Assembly (NCBI RefSeq): GCF_003259675.1
Contig: NZ_PZJG01000001.1
Location: 646,346 to 710,345 of the forward strand
DNA: 64,000 bases
Reading direction: 5' to 3'
Source of the DNA: Macrococcoides bohemicum
GTDB lineage: Bacteria; Bacillota; Bacilli; Staphylococcales; Staphylococcaceae
Position 1 is the stretch's first letter. Every line of letters starts with the position of its first letter. The position numbers were made by a program, and so were the translations under genes. This document shows, one piece after another, positions 39,403 to 48,477 of this stretch. The notes under the pieces are model-generated. The model did no database searches. It saw only the letters and a program-made list of their open reading frames with translations, and was not told where the DNA came from.

Positions 39403-39771
39403 ATGTCATTAATTAAAGAATTTAAAGAATTTGCGATTAAAGGAAATGTCCTGGATTTAGCAGTTGCAGTTGTTATTGGAGCAGCGTTTGGTAAAATCGT
39501 TTCTTCATTAGTAGCAGATGTTATCATGCCGATTATCGGTCTTATCTTTGGTGATACAGATTTCGCATCAAACTGGGCTTATAAAGGTATTAAATATGGT
39601 GTCTTCATTCAATCTATCGTTGATTTCTTAATCGTTGCAGCAGCCATCTTCTTATTCGTGAAATTAATCAATAAATTAACTCGCAAGAATGATGTTGAAG
39701 AAGTTGAAGAAGCAGTTGAAGAAAATACTGTGTTATTAACGGAAATTAGAGATTTATTACGTTCTAAATAA
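39403..39771 (+). CDS. mscL: Large-conductance mechanosensitive channel
   Basis: Homopentameric channel of 122 residues that opens under extreme turgor drop. The N-terminal amphipathic helix and first membrane helix [20 protein letters not shown] are textbook MscL, with a second helix about residues 67-90 and an acidic, charged C-terminal bundle ([10 protein letters not shown]). AGGAGGTG precedes ATG. It is divergent from the betaine carrier gene, a logical pairing for up- and down-shock responses. Confidence 0.97.
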   Translation: MSLIKEFKEFAIKGNVLDLAVAVVIGAAFGKIVSSLVADVIMPIIGLIFGDTDFASNWAYKGIKYGVFIQSIVDFLIVAAAIFLFVKLINKLTRKNDVEEVEEAVEENTVLLTEIRDLLRSK

Positions 39772-39776
39772 TAATA

Positions 39777-39810
39777 GAAAAGAGATTGCAGATGCAATCT
39801 CTTTTTTTAT
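39777..39810. terminator. Terminator between mscL and the Sco1-like gene
   Basis: AGAGATTGC / GCAATCTCT hairpin followed by T-runs; serves mscL and possibly the convergent gene. Confidence 0.85.
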
Positions 39811-39815
39811 ATCTA

Positions 39816-40442
39816 TTACTTCTTATAAGGTCCTTCTTTAATCATCGTCTTTACATCTTCAACAATTTCTGCCTTCGGAAATTTCTTATCTCCAGTATCT
39901 TTCCCTGCATAGTCCTTCATGATAACACCATTTTGATCTACTAAATAAAAAGATGTACCATGTGTTGCCTGGTCGTTGTCAGCAGTTGGTGGAACAACAA
40001 TCGTTTTAAAATTCTCTTCTGCAAACTGACGGATAAACTTTTCATCATAATCAGTAATAGCAGTCCAGACATCTTTTGGTGGATTATACTGATTAATATA
40101 TTTCTTAAGTTTTTCTGGGGTATCTTTCTTTGGATCTACACTAAAGCTTATAATTCCGTAGTCTTTAGATGATACACCCTCTTTTTTTAGTTCATCAGCA
40201 ACTTTACTCATATTATAAGTCATCGGCGGACAAACGGTTTTACAGTTTGTAAATATAAAATCCACTAACCAGACTTTACCTTTTAAATCCTTCTCAGAAA
40301 TTTGTTTACCTTCTTCATTTGTCCCTGAAAATTCAGTAATGGTATTCCCAAATAAAGACTTAGGTACTATTCTTGAATTACTACAAGCTGCAAAAATAAA
40401 TAAAGTCGTTAAAATAATTGTAAAAAAACGTAATTTTTTCAT
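39816..40442 (-). CDS. Sco1/SenC-family copper-binding lipoprotein
   Basis: Thioredoxin-fold protein that supplies copper to, or reduces the CuA site of, cytochrome oxidase. The 208-residue precursor has a lipobox ending at Cys20 (LFIFAAC), so it is tethered outside the membrane. The copper ligands are Cys67 and Cys71 (TNCKTVCPP) and a histidine at 161 (ATHGTSFYLV). The chain is full length. It is not linked to ctaCD genes here. Confidence 0.92.
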   Translation of the reverse strand: MKKLRFFTIILTTLFIFAACSNSRIVPKSLFGNTITEFSGTNEEGKQISEKDLKGKVWLVDFIFTNCKTVCPPMTYNMSKVADELKKEGVSSKDYGIISFSVDPKKDTPEKLKKYINQYNPPKDVWTAITDYDEKFIRQFAEENFKTIVVPPTADNDQATHGTSFYLVDQNGVIMKDYAGKDTGDKKFPKAEIVEDVKTMIKEGPYKK

Positions 40443-40551
40443 AAGCCCCTCCTATTTATCAAACATTAATATAACAAATAATAGGTGTTATAAGTATATG
40501 AATACAAAGAAATTTTTGTCATAATTATTACAATTTTATATAATACAGAAA

Positions 40552-43500
40552 TTATTGAATCTTAAATGTTGCACTACTATCAAAACCATTCGATTCAATC
40601 TTTAAAATTGCAGGTATTCTTTCTTTCAGGAGCTGTACATGACTAATCATTCCAACAAGTTTACCTGAAGTCTGCAAATCGATTAATGCGTTAACTGCTA
40701 CCTCTAATGTTTCATCATCCAACGTTCCAAAACCTTCATCGATAAACACAGATTCCAGATGAATCCCTCCAGAAATTTGCATCACAAAATCCGATAAACC
40801 TAATGCAAGGCATAAAGAAGCAATAAAAGTCTCTCCTCCAGACAACGAAGAGATATTTCTCATTTTATTCGCATTATAATCAAATACATCTATTACAAGT
40901 CCTTGTTTGCCACCACCTCTTTTTTCAGCACGACGTCGTAACTCATAGCGATTACCCGTCATCTGTCTTAGGCGATTATTAGCTAAAAGTAATGTCTGTT
41001 CCAGATAATACATTAACACATAAGTTTCAACATCAATCTTCTGAGCGTTATTTCCATTTAAAGCATTGCTCAATAACACAAGTGATCGCACATCTTTCAT
41101 TGTTGATTCATAATAAGTAAGTCTATCTTCAAGCTTTATAAACTGTATTGTATAGTTCTGATATTTCTCCTGCATAGAACCGACATTTGAAATCAGTTCA
41201 TTTACCATTTCTCTCATTATTTCCAGTTCGTGATGTAAAGTATCCAGATTAGGAGATTCACGATTGTCAATAATCTGAGTTAATCGGTCTATTTCATTGG
41301 ATAGTGTGAGTCGCTTATCATGGAAATCTTTTATTTCGTTCTCAAATTGTTCAATGATAACGCTAATCTTTTTATCCGTATACTTTACTTTAATTTCTTC
41401 AGGAATTTGATACTGTTCTATTCGTTCTTTGAAAAGCTGAATTGATTGAACGATTTCTTCTTTTTGTCTGTTCAAACTCTCAATACTCTGTTTGATAAGC
41501 AGTTTTTCTTTTTCATCTTGTGCGATATTATCTCTACATTGTTCAAAGGCAGATTCATAAGTTGAGATTTCAGCGTTATAATTATTGTATCGTTCTATAA
41601 ATGTCATGTAATCATCCGTATTCGTATCCTGCAGAAACTTTGAAAAATCAGATTCATCTGCGTGATATTGTTTCTCGGCCACAGTAACTTCCTCTTGAAG
41701 AAAGTTAAGTGATTCAACAAGTTGAACTATTTCATCCTGTGCTGCGTCAAGCGATTGTAATTGCTCTTGATACTTTAAATTAACATTCGTTAGTTCGTGA
41801 AGTTCATCATCTGCACGTTTTATCTGATGAGAAAGTTGCACGTATATAGCTTGTAACTGTTCATGAAATGCCAAATACTCTGCATTACCGATTTTTTCGA
41901 TTGTTATATTATCGATCCAAATATTCAGCGCATTTATTTCTTCAATATTTAATTTCGGTTTTTCTTCATCATAAATATTAGTAATTGAAGGTAGCAATTC
42001 TAATTCATTTATGTAAATTTCAATTGAGGTACTCACTTTTTGTTGACGTTGTTTTATTTGTTCTAGTTCTATCTGGTATTTATGTGCTTCTATATGTGAT
42101 GTATCATCTAGATTGTGAATAACATTCGCACAAACCGGACATTTATCTCCAACATTTAATTGAGATTTGATGTTTTCTATCAGCTCAACATCCTGAACTT
42201 TCTCACTACTTTGTAAATCATTTAATTTAGATTTTAAAGACTTTATAGATTCATCGATATTTTGATATGTTTCCTTAGTTGTAAGTAAACGGTCTAATTG
42301 TCTGGTAATTTTTGATAATATAGAAATTTGCATTTTAACTTTTGTCATCGTATTGTCAAGCGCTTTGACTTTCGAATCATTTTTAAGTACTTGTGTTTGA
42401 ATTAGCTGTTTTTCTTTTTCGAATTTCTGCGCATTGTTTAATTTTTCTTGTATTGATTCAATCTTAATTGTTAAAATATTAATTTTTTCTTTATTTTTAA
42501 TGATATCTTGCTGTAAATTTTTATATTTTGAATGTGTGTAACGCTCATTTTGGATAACATATTTTTTCGTATCAGTTATATCATCAAAACTTTGTTGAAA
42601 TGCTTCTTGTTGCTTACGCAATACCTCCAATCTTTTTTCTGTTTCCTGAAATTGATTATTAAGGTTCTGTATATTTTGTGATATCGTTTCTCTTTTCTCA
42701 ACATGTGAGAATAAATCATTTTCAATCATCTTATAATGATCAAACTGAATTAGATGTTTTAAATCATTTTGTTTGTCATTAATATTTTTTTCGTTTTCCA
42801 TTAAGTCAATACGTGACGCTTCATGTTCCTTCAATTGCAAGATACTATCATTTAAGACTTCTGCAGCACTTACTTCTTTTTCTTTTTCTTTTAATAAATT
42901 TCGTTTGTTTTCAAGTGTTACTTTAAACTTCTCAGTTTCATCAGCCATCTTTATTAAGGCGGATTGAATAGTATCACGTTTATCTGTATATGTTTTTTGC
43001 TCATTATGGTCAATTAACCCTTCGAACATGGCAAACTGGACACCTATTTCAGATTCTAATGCCAGCATTTCTTTTTGATCCTGCTGAACTTTTTCGCGCA
43101 GTTGTGAAGACAATTTTTGAATTTTCGTCGTATCGAATAGTGTGCGTAAAATATCAGATTTTTCTTTAGAGCTCGAGACGAGTAATGATTTAAATTCACC
43201 TTGCGGTAATATAAATATTTTTCTAAAATGATGGGCATCCAGCTTTACGATATCTTTAATCTTTTCTTTTCCGGCAGTTAGTCCAGTTGCAAGTAATTTT
43301 TTTTCATTCTGAACGATTTCGTATACATTAAGCTGTGTTGGTTTCTTCGTCTTATTACCATTTTTTATAAAAGGTATGTCTCGATATATTTCATATTGTT
43401 TGCCCTGCATATAGAAGTTATAGATGACTTCTGTAGGCTCATCGTCCTGGGCATTTATATTCCTTAAATTAGATTCCTCACGATCACTCGTTGACGAGAC

Positions 43501-43659
43501 ACCAAATAATGCGTACATCATACCATCAAAAATCGTCGTTTTTCCAGCACCGGTCTTACCGCTGATTAGAAATAACTGATGATTTTGAAGGCTTTTAAAA
43601 TCGATTGTTTCTTCCTTAAAAGGACCGAATGCTTTTAACGTTAATACGTTAGGTCTCAT
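40552..43659 (-). CDS. sbcC: Exonuclease subunit SbcC
   Basis: Large SMC/Rad50-like ATPase of 1035 residues; with SbcD it opens hairpins and processes DNA ends. Walker A is ISGKTGAGKTTIFDG (about 33-47). Two long coiled coils flank a zinc-hook CPVC (CPVCANVIHNL). The C-terminal half ends with the signature SLSGGETFIASLCLALGLSD and Walker B FIDEGFGTLD. It overlaps sbcD by 11 bases, so the two are coupled. Confidence 0.96.
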   Translation of the reverse strand: MRPNVLTLKAFGPFKEETIDFKSLQNHQLFLISGKTGAGKTTIFDGMMYALFGVSSTSDREESNLRNINAQDDEPTEVIYNFYMQGKQYEIYRDIPFIKNGNKTKKPTQLNVYEIVQNEKKLLATGLTAGKEKIKDIVKLDAHHFRKIFILPQGEFKSLLVSSSKEKSDILRTLFDTTKIQKLSSQLREKVQQDQKEMLALESEIGVQFAMFEGLIDHNEQKTYTDKRDTIQSALIKMADETEKFKVTLENKRNLLKEKEKEVSAAEVLNDSILQLKEHEASRIDLMENEKNINDKQNDLKHLIQFDHYKMIENDLFSHVEKRETISQNIQNLNNQFQETEKRLEVLRKQQEAFQQSFDDITDTKKYVIQNERYTHSKYKNLQQDIIKNKEKINILTIKIESIQEKLNNAQKFEKEKQLIQTQVLKNDSKVKALDNTMTKVKMQISILSKITRQLDRLLTTKETYQNIDESIKSLKSKLNDLQSSEKVQDVELIENIKSQLNVGDKCPVCANVIHNLDDTSHIEAHKYQIELEQIKQRQQKVSTSIEIYINELELLPSITNIYDEEKPKLNIEEINALNIWIDNITIEKIGNAEYLAFHEQLQAIYVQLSHQIKRADDELHELTNVNLKYQEQLQSLDAAQDEIVQLVESLNFLQEEVTVAEKQYHADESDFSKFLQDTNTDDYMTFIERYNNYNAEISTYESAFEQCRDNIAQDEKEKLLIKQSIESLNRQKEEIVQSIQLFKERIEQYQIPEEIKVKYTDKKISVIIEQFENEIKDFHDKRLTLSNEIDRLTQIIDNRESPNLDTLHHELEIMREMVNELISNVGSMQEKYQNYTIQFIKLEDRLTYYESTMKDVRSLVLLSNALNGNNAQKIDVETYVLMYYLEQTLLLANNRLRQMTGNRYELRRRAEKRGGGKQGLVIDVFDYNANKMRNISSLSGGETFIASLCLALGLSDFVMQISGGIHLESVFIDEGFGTLDDETLEVAVNALIDLQTSGKLVGMISHVQLLKERIPAILKIESNGFDSSATFKIQ

Positions 43660-44764
43660 CTATTTCACCCCCTGCTCTTAGCAATGTATTAAGCGTATCA
43701 ATTTGTTGGTCATCTAACGTTTCATCAGTCATTTCTTGATAAAATGTCGCTATAAGATCCATTGTATTAAGACTTGTAACATCTTTACTCATCGTATTTG
43801 AACACTTTTCTTTCAATATCGGTTTTAATTCGAGTAAATTCGGATAAATCAGCTTTAATTTGGCCATCGGTTCATTGACCGCTTCCATCTCGCTTAGTTC
43901 CAGTCTTAAATATGCATTCGGATTACATTCAAGCTGTAATTGCATTGCCTCATTATACGTTCCTTTTGCAACTTCCAAATCTCTTTCATATTTTAATGGC
44001 TTAAATAAAACCTCATTTTCATTTAAGTCAAATATTCTATAACCTTTACGCTGACCAATTTCAGAGAAAGAATAACGCATTATACTACCACTATAATATA
44101 CTTTCTCGTCTTTTATTGCGTCTGGTGTATGCAGATGACCGAGCATCGTGTAGTCAAATCCATCAAATAATGATTTATTCACATGCTCAACAGTTCCGAT
44201 AATAAGCTCTCTTTCAGATTCTGTAACTACGCCACCGGCAACAAAAAGATGACTGATTAAAATATTTTTCTTATTCTTATCCATATTGTTTTCTATGTTC
44301 ATAATTATCTTCTGATATGTATCCTGATGTGATCTTATCGATTCATCACTAAAATACTGACGGGCATATGCCGGATCAATATAAGGTACTAAATAAAAGT
44401 GAATATCATCAATGATTACAGGTGTTAAACTATCTTCAATCGTTGTTGACAGATAATAATGAAACTGCTTAAAATAATTTCTTGCATGACCTAAACGTTC
44501 AGCACCATCGTGATTTCCACTTACAGCAAGTACAGGAATTTTTCTATCTACATTTACTGCAAGTAAGAATGACTCATACACTTGCATTGCTTCCTTTGAT
44601 GGTATTGAACGATCATATATATCACCTGCAATCACTAGTACATCTATGCCTTCTTCATCAATTCGTTCTATGAGTTGACTTAAAATCATCTGTTGATCAC
44701 TCAGTAAAGAAAATTGATTGATTGTTCGTCCGATATGTAAATCTGCGATATGCATTATCTTCAT
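43649..44764 (-). CDS. sbcD: Exonuclease subunit SbcD
   Basis: Mre11-type metallophosphoesterase nuclease. The start MKIMHIADLH at 44764 has GAGGTG upstream and gives 371 residues; the frame extends to 44836 only as untranslated DNA over a terminator. Metal-binding motifs are visible: ADLHIG, IAGDIYDR, SGNHDG, and GHLHTP. It begins 55 bases or so after the upstream terminator, so it has its own promoter for the sbcDC operon. Confidence 0.96.
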   Translation of the reverse strand: MKIMHIADLHIGRTINQFSLLSDQQMILSQLIERIDEEGIDVLVIAGDIYDRSIPSKEAMQVYESFLLAVNVDRKIPVLAVSGNHDGAERLGHARNYFKQFHYYLSTTIEDSLTPVIIDDIHFYLVPYIDPAYARQYFSDESIRSHQDTYQKIIMNIENNMDKNKKNILISHLFVAGGVVTESERELIIGTVEHVNKSLFDGFDYTMLGHLHTPDAIKDEKVYYSGSIMRYSFSEIGQRKGYRIFDLNENEVLFKPLKYERDLEVAKGTYNEAMQLQLECNPNAYLRLELSEMEAVNEPMAKLKLIYPNLLELKPILKEKCSNTMSKDVTSLNTMDLIATFYQEMTDETLDDQQIDTLNTLLRAGGEIDET

Positions 44765-44789
44765 ACTTTTCACCTCAGCATTTATTATA

Positions 44790-44819
44790 CAAAAAAACAC
44801 ATCCCCGATATAGGGATGT
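44790..44819 (-). terminator. Terminator between DUF2922 gene and sbcD
   Basis: CACATCCC / GGGATGTG hairpin with TTTTTTT on the minus strand. Confidence 0.85.
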
Positions 44820-44864
44820 GCCGATGGTGTATTCAACTTATATGCATTTATTTATATTCTATGA

Positions 44865-45089
44865 TTACTTTTCCTCTAAATCAAAAAGAATAGTTTCAAC
44901 TTTATCGACTAATTTTGCTGATTTTATCGAAACTGGCACGCCTGCTGTCGTAATAAAATATTTACTATTGACGATGCTCTCCATTACAGATAATACAGTT
45001 TCACGTGTTAAATCATGTTTCGGCTGATTCACTGTAAATGTGTAGTTTTTTCCAGTATCCGTTAGAAAATTCATTTGTAAGTTCTTCAT
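44865..45089 (-). CDS. DUF2922 family small protein
   Basis: Protein of 74 residues fitting DUF2922 (LQMNFLTDTGKNYTFTVNQPK, then ESIVNSKYFITTAG). In Bacillales this family is next to DUF1659 genes, and here a DUF1659 gene lies 22 bases upstream on the same strand. Both are cytoplasmic, of unknown function. It ends in a terminator before sbcD. Confidence 0.82.
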   Translation of the reverse strand: MKNLQMNFLTDTGKNYTFTVNQPKHDLTRETVLSVMESIVNSKYFITTAGVPVSIKSAKLVDKVETILFDLEEK

Positions 45090-45111
45090 TATTTATCCCT
45101 CTTTCTAATAA

Positions 45112-45315
45112 TTAGATAACTGCTTTAGTTTCAACTTTATCAATCTTCACATAATCTTCACCAGTTAATTCAGTCATTAACATAGCAAAGTTTTGTAAAT
45201 CACTATCAAGTAAATCCATACGCACTTGGTTAAAACGTCTCGTCTTAAATACTTCTTTACCATCATCTTTTACATCAGTGACATATAACAGATTTAATAC
45301 AACTTCCTTTAACAT
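45112..45315 (-). CDS. DUF1659 family small protein
   Basis: Protein of 67 residues with the compact beta-rich DUF1659 pattern (LLYVTDVKDDGKEVFKTRRFNQ, then DLQNFAMLMTELTGED). It is the first gene of a two-gene unit with the DUF2922 gene; AGGAGG lies 7 bases before ATG. Function unknown in all known members. Confidence 0.82.
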   Translation of the reverse strand: MLKEVVLNLLYVTDVKDDGKEVFKTRRFNQVRMDLLDSDLQNFAMLMTELTGEDYVKIDKVETKAVI

Positions 45316-45409
45316 GTTCTCACCTCCTTTACACTATATATATCGAAAAAAGATTATTAGATAGACACACATTTTTTAGTTCTATATAATGTGTTTAGAG
45401 GTGAACGAC

Positions 45410-45907
45410 ATGAATGACTGGTTTATGATATTTATTTTTTTATGGACAGTATTCTTTATTTCTATGCTGGCAATCGGTGGTTTCTTTATGTTCCGTAAAT
45501 TTTTAAAGCGTATGCCCAAAGAAGATGGTAAAAGCGAGCTTGACTGGCAGGATTATTACATCAACAAAGCATTACCTTTATGGAGAGATGATGCTAAAAG
45601 CTTACTCAATGAACTGGTGTCTCCTGTACCGGAACTATTTCGTGATGTTGCAAAAGAACGCATCGCTGGACGCATTTCAAAAATTGCGCTGGATGAACAA
45701 GCCGATAGTATTGAACTCGATCATATATTACGCGGATACATCATTGCTACACCTAAACGTGATCACCCTTTTATGAAAAAGAAACTCAATCAATTAGGAA
45801 TCGATTATACGCCTTACGAAGACTACTTTAAGTATGCAGATGATGAAAAACAAAAATTCTCTATATTTGATCATTCAGAAATAGTAAAAACTGAAAAACA
45901 AAAATAA
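45410..45907 (+). CDS. DUF2621 family membrane-anchored protein (YneK-like)
   Basis: The start MNDWFMIFIFLW at 45410 has GAGGTG in front; the 165-residue protein has one N-terminal membrane helix and a soluble domain (ELDWQDYYINKALPLWRDDAK, RISKIALDEQADSIE, then YIIATPKRDHPFMKKKL). This fits DUF2621, which in Bacillus lies beside ccdA and ccdC, just as here. Function unknown; the neighbourhood points to envelope thiol or cytochrome chemistry. Confidence 0.82.
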   Translation: MNDWFMIFIFLWTVFFISMLAIGGFFMFRKFLKRMPKEDGKSELDWQDYYINKALPLWRDDAKSLLNELVSPVPELFRDVAKERIAGRISKIALDEQADSIELDHILRGYIIATPKRDHPFMKKKLNQLGIDYTPYEDYFKYADDEKQKFSIFDHSEIVKTEKQK

Positions 45908-45938
45908 GCCGAGCAGTGAAAATTCACTACCCGGCTTT
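45905..45938. terminator. Bidirectional terminator YneK-like / ccdC
   Basis: AAGCCGAGCAGTGAA / TTCACTACCCGGCTT hairpin; T-run on the plus strand. Confidence 0.85.
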
Positions 45939-45946
45939 ATTTTTTG

Positions 45947-46420
45947 TCAATCTTTAATTAAAGCACGTTCTAACTTTTTATACTTAAAATACATTGCAAT
46001 TCGCCAAGGTACTATCATACTAAATGCCAGTAAGAAGAACATACCAGCTAATTCACCTGGATGAATCGTACTGCTTAAGTAAAATTTCATCACACTTCGA
46101 ATAATTAATAGAGAAATTAAAATTAGCGGAAATAACTTCGAACGTTTCATATAGATTAAATTATCTTTAACAACAAAGTTAGAAGTGTAGATTAAGAATA
46201 TCGAAAAGAACATTCCGACTACAACCGCTTCTAATATTTCCATCGGTGTCAATCTAAAGTATGGTACTACATACATCAATGCTCCCGTAGACATAAAAAA
46301 AGGTGGAAGAATAATCTTCTTTACATTTGTGGGATAATTTTGAGCCTTCATTCTAACGATAATAACTGCGGTACCCATAAATAATGCTACGAGCATCGAA
46401 ATTACAAAATACATATCCAT
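45947..46420 (-). CDS. ccdC: CcdC family membrane protein (DUF1453)
   Basis: Membrane protein of 157 residues with about five hydrophobic helices; the pattern LPPFFMSTGALMYVVPYFRLT and PGELAGMFFLLAFSMIVPWRIA matches the CcdC/YneJ family, which is linked to ccdA. It is 8 bases behind ccdA on the same strand. The exact role is unclear; it is not essential for cytochrome c synthesis in Bacillus (family knowledge). Confidence 0.85.
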   Translation of the reverse strand: MDMYFVISMLVALFMGTAVIIVRMKAQNYPTNVKKIILPPFFMSTGALMYVVPYFRLTPMEILEAVVVGMFFSIFLIYTSNFVVKDNLIYMKRSKLFPLILISLLIIRSVMKFYLSSTIHPGELAGMFFLLAFSMIVPWRIAMYFKYKKLERALIKD

Positions 46421-46428
46421 CCTTCTTT

Positions 46429-47103
46429 CTAACTAAAAAATTGGGTGATTGCTGTTAACTTATCAAAGAATAATAACAATCCCATAATAATCATCATTAC
46501 CCCACCAATTTTAGTGATTGTCTGACTATATTTGTTTAATATATTAATTTTTGTGATAAAGAATGTCAATAAGAAAAATGGAATACAAAATCCAAGAACA
46601 TAGGCAATCATATAAATAAGCGCTAACGATTGATTGACAGCTGCCATAGAAAAGATTGTTCCGATAATAGGTCCCATACATGGTGTCCAGCCTGCTGCAA
46701 ATGCAATCCCTATCAGTAACGTTCCGATAAAGCCACTAGGTCTATTCTTAAATTCAAATTTGCGATCTTTCATTAAAAACTGTGGATTGAATATACCAAG
46801 TACCACTAATCCAAATATTATACATAGCAGACCACCTACCATACGTATCGTATTATCATACGACTGCAGAATATCTGAAACAAAACCTAAACCTACGCCT
46901 AAAGAAATATAGACGATAGAAAAACCAATTAAAAAGAATACCGTATGTAACAAAGCTTTTTTATCCATTTTATTATCTTTTAGATCATTATAACTTACAC
47001 CAGTAATATAAGATAAAAATGCAGGATAAATCGGCAGTACGCACGGTGAAATAAAACTAAGTATACCTGCGCCGAAAGCAACGGCAATCGTAATGTCCCC
47101 CAT
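46429..47103 (-). CDS. ccdA: Thiol-disulfide electron transporter CcdA
   Basis: Membrane protein of 224 residues carrying reducing equivalents across the membrane. The start ATG at 47103 sits 6 bases after GGAGG; a TTG two codons earlier is too close. The two redox cysteines are Cys21 (ISPCVLPIYPAF) and Cys142 (GWTPCMGPIIG). About six helices. It is the head of a ccdA-ccdC unit; DUF2621 is convergent. The fragment at 60492 belongs to a related gene. Confidence 0.93.
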   Translation of the reverse strand: MGDITIAVAFGAGILSFISPCVLPIYPAFLSYITGVSYNDLKDNKMDKKALLHTVFFLIGFSIVYISLGVGLGFVSDILQSYDNTIRMVGGLLCIIFGLVVLGIFNPQFLMKDRKFEFKNRPSGFIGTLLIGIAFAAGWTPCMGPIIGTIFSMAAVNQSLALIYMIAYVLGFCIPFFLLTFFITKINILNKYSQTITKIGGVMMIIMGLLLFFDKLTAITQFFS

Positions 47104-47300
47104 AATCAACCTCCATTCTCAATCATTTTATCAAATATTAGGGCAACTTATAGCCAAGATTTTGAACGAAATGTGACATTCATAGAATCTCGAGTCAATT
47201 TAATTAATATTTCTCACACAATACACATTAAACAATCATAAGATTATCGTGTTCAAATTAAGAATAAAATGATATATTTACATTAACAGGAGGACTTGCT

Positions 47301-48065
47301 ATGAAAAATAAATATCTCTTATTATCGATGACTTCACTTTTATCGGTATCCTTGTTAGCTGCGTGTGGAAACGATGCACGTGATGAATCAGAAGTCAATA
47401 AAGCAAAAGTTGCATTTGAAACAAAAGAAAAAGAATCTATTGACGAAGAAAAAAAGGTAACAGATAAAAATAAAGCTAAAGCTGCACTTGAAAAAATTAA
47501 AGCCGCGAAAGAACGCGGTAAAAATAAAAAGAAAAATAGTAAAAATGATATTGAAGAAGCAGATAATAAAGATACTGCATCTAGTGATTCATCTGAGGAA
47601 ACACAATCAGAAAATAATGATAAAGCTGAAAAAGCTTCTTCTGAAGATAAAAACGATTTGAAAAGCGAAACTACTAAATCTTTTTCTACGAAATCGACTT
47701 CATCAAATAGTTCAACATCATCAAGCAATTCATCTGGCCCTAATACAAGTTCAAACACAACAACATCTCGACCAGCAACAAGTACGTATCAACCAGCAGC
47801 AAGTACGTATCAACCATCAGTGACACAACCTGCAACACAATCACCAACGACAAGACCATCAACATCGACAACGGTTATACGATCAACAACACCGACAACT
47901 ACAGCATCAACAACGACGCGTCCAACAACACCAACTACTACACCGAGACCAACTCAAACACCGACGACTCCACCTGCCACAACAGAACCTGCAACAACAC
48001 AACCTGCAACACCTGAGCCACCACCATCTCATGATGGTTTTACCGAACCAATGCCGGGTCAATAA
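47301..48065 (+). CDS. Lipoprotein with mucin-like Ser/Thr/Pro tail
   Basis: Precursor of 254 residues with a type II signal peptide and lipobox at Cys22 (LLSVSLLAACGND). Residues about 30-125 are highly charged, Lys/Glu-rich and likely helical; from about 130 the chain is almost only Ser, Thr and Pro, with repeats STYQPA / STYQPS and many TTT and TTP runs. It is a surface-tethered low-complexity stalk with no recognised domain; its end DGFTEPMPGQ may be a functional tip. It is divergent from ccdA and has its own RBS (AGGAGG). Confidence 0.8.
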   Translation: MKNKYLLLSMTSLLSVSLLAACGNDARDESEVNKAKVAFETKEKESIDEEKKVTDKNKAKAALEKIKAAKERGKNKKKNSKNDIEEADNKDTASSDSSEETQSENNDKAEKASSEDKNDLKSETTKSFSTKSTSSNSSTSSSNSSGPNTSSNTTTSRPATSTYQPAASTYQPSVTQPATQSPTTRPSTSTTVIRSTTPTTTASTTTRPTTPTTTPRPTQTPTTPPATTEPATTQPATPEPPPSHDGFTEPMPGQ

Positions 48066-48066
48066 T

Positions 48067-48097
48067 AAAAAGCATGAGGAAATCCTCATGCTTTTTT
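48067..48097 (+). terminator. Terminator of the Ser/Thr/Pro lipoprotein gene
   Basis: AAAGCATGAGGA / TCCTCATGCTTT hairpin followed by TTTT. Confidence 0.88.
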
Positions 48098-48122
48098 GAC
48101 TGTAAAATAAATTACTGTCTTA

Positions 48123-48353
48123 CTATTTTAAATTTTGATTCATATTGCGGTTCATCATTTGCATCATTTGGTTAATTTTCTTTTGTGAAGGTTTTTGACC
48201 CATTTGCATCATCATCATGCGTAACATTTCTTCATTGATTGGTGGATTTTTCTTTAAGTAATCCATCATGTATTTACGTGCTAAGAAGAAACCACCAGCT
48301 GCACCTGCTGCTAATGCTAAAATAATTAATAATATCCAAATCCAAGTATCCAT
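48123..48353 (-). CDS. YneF family (UPF0154) membrane protein
   Basis: Protein of 76 residues with one N-terminal membrane helix ([26 protein letters not shown]) and the conserved tail [25 protein letters not shown]. The tail is Met/Gln/Asn-rich. The family is common in Firmicutes next to tkt, as here (124 bases). Function unknown. Confidence 0.9.
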   Translation of the reverse strand: MDTWIWILLIILALAAGAAGGFFLARKYMMDYLKKNPPINEEMLRMMMMQMGQKPSQKKINQMMQMMNRNMNQNLK

Positions 48354-48428
48354 TCACTTCACCCACTTTCTCATTCTTTTAAAAGTTTACTAGATTAAAG
48401 TCTATTTTTCAATAGTTATTTATAATGA

Positions 48429-48462
48429 ATAAAGAAGACTGAACTGCTTCAGCCTTCTTTAT
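48429..48462 (-). terminator. Terminator of tkt
   Basis: AAAGAAG(A)CTGAA / TTCAG(C)CTTCTTT stem with a short U-tract on the minus strand. Confidence 0.7.
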
Positions 48463-48477
48463 CTTCTAATCTTTATA

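Noticed and set aside
47258..47758. 166-residue minus-strand ORF opposite the Ser/Thr/Pro lipoprotein
   Set aside because: It mirrors the low-complexity coding strand; the lipoprotein frame has an RBS, signal peptide and lipobox.
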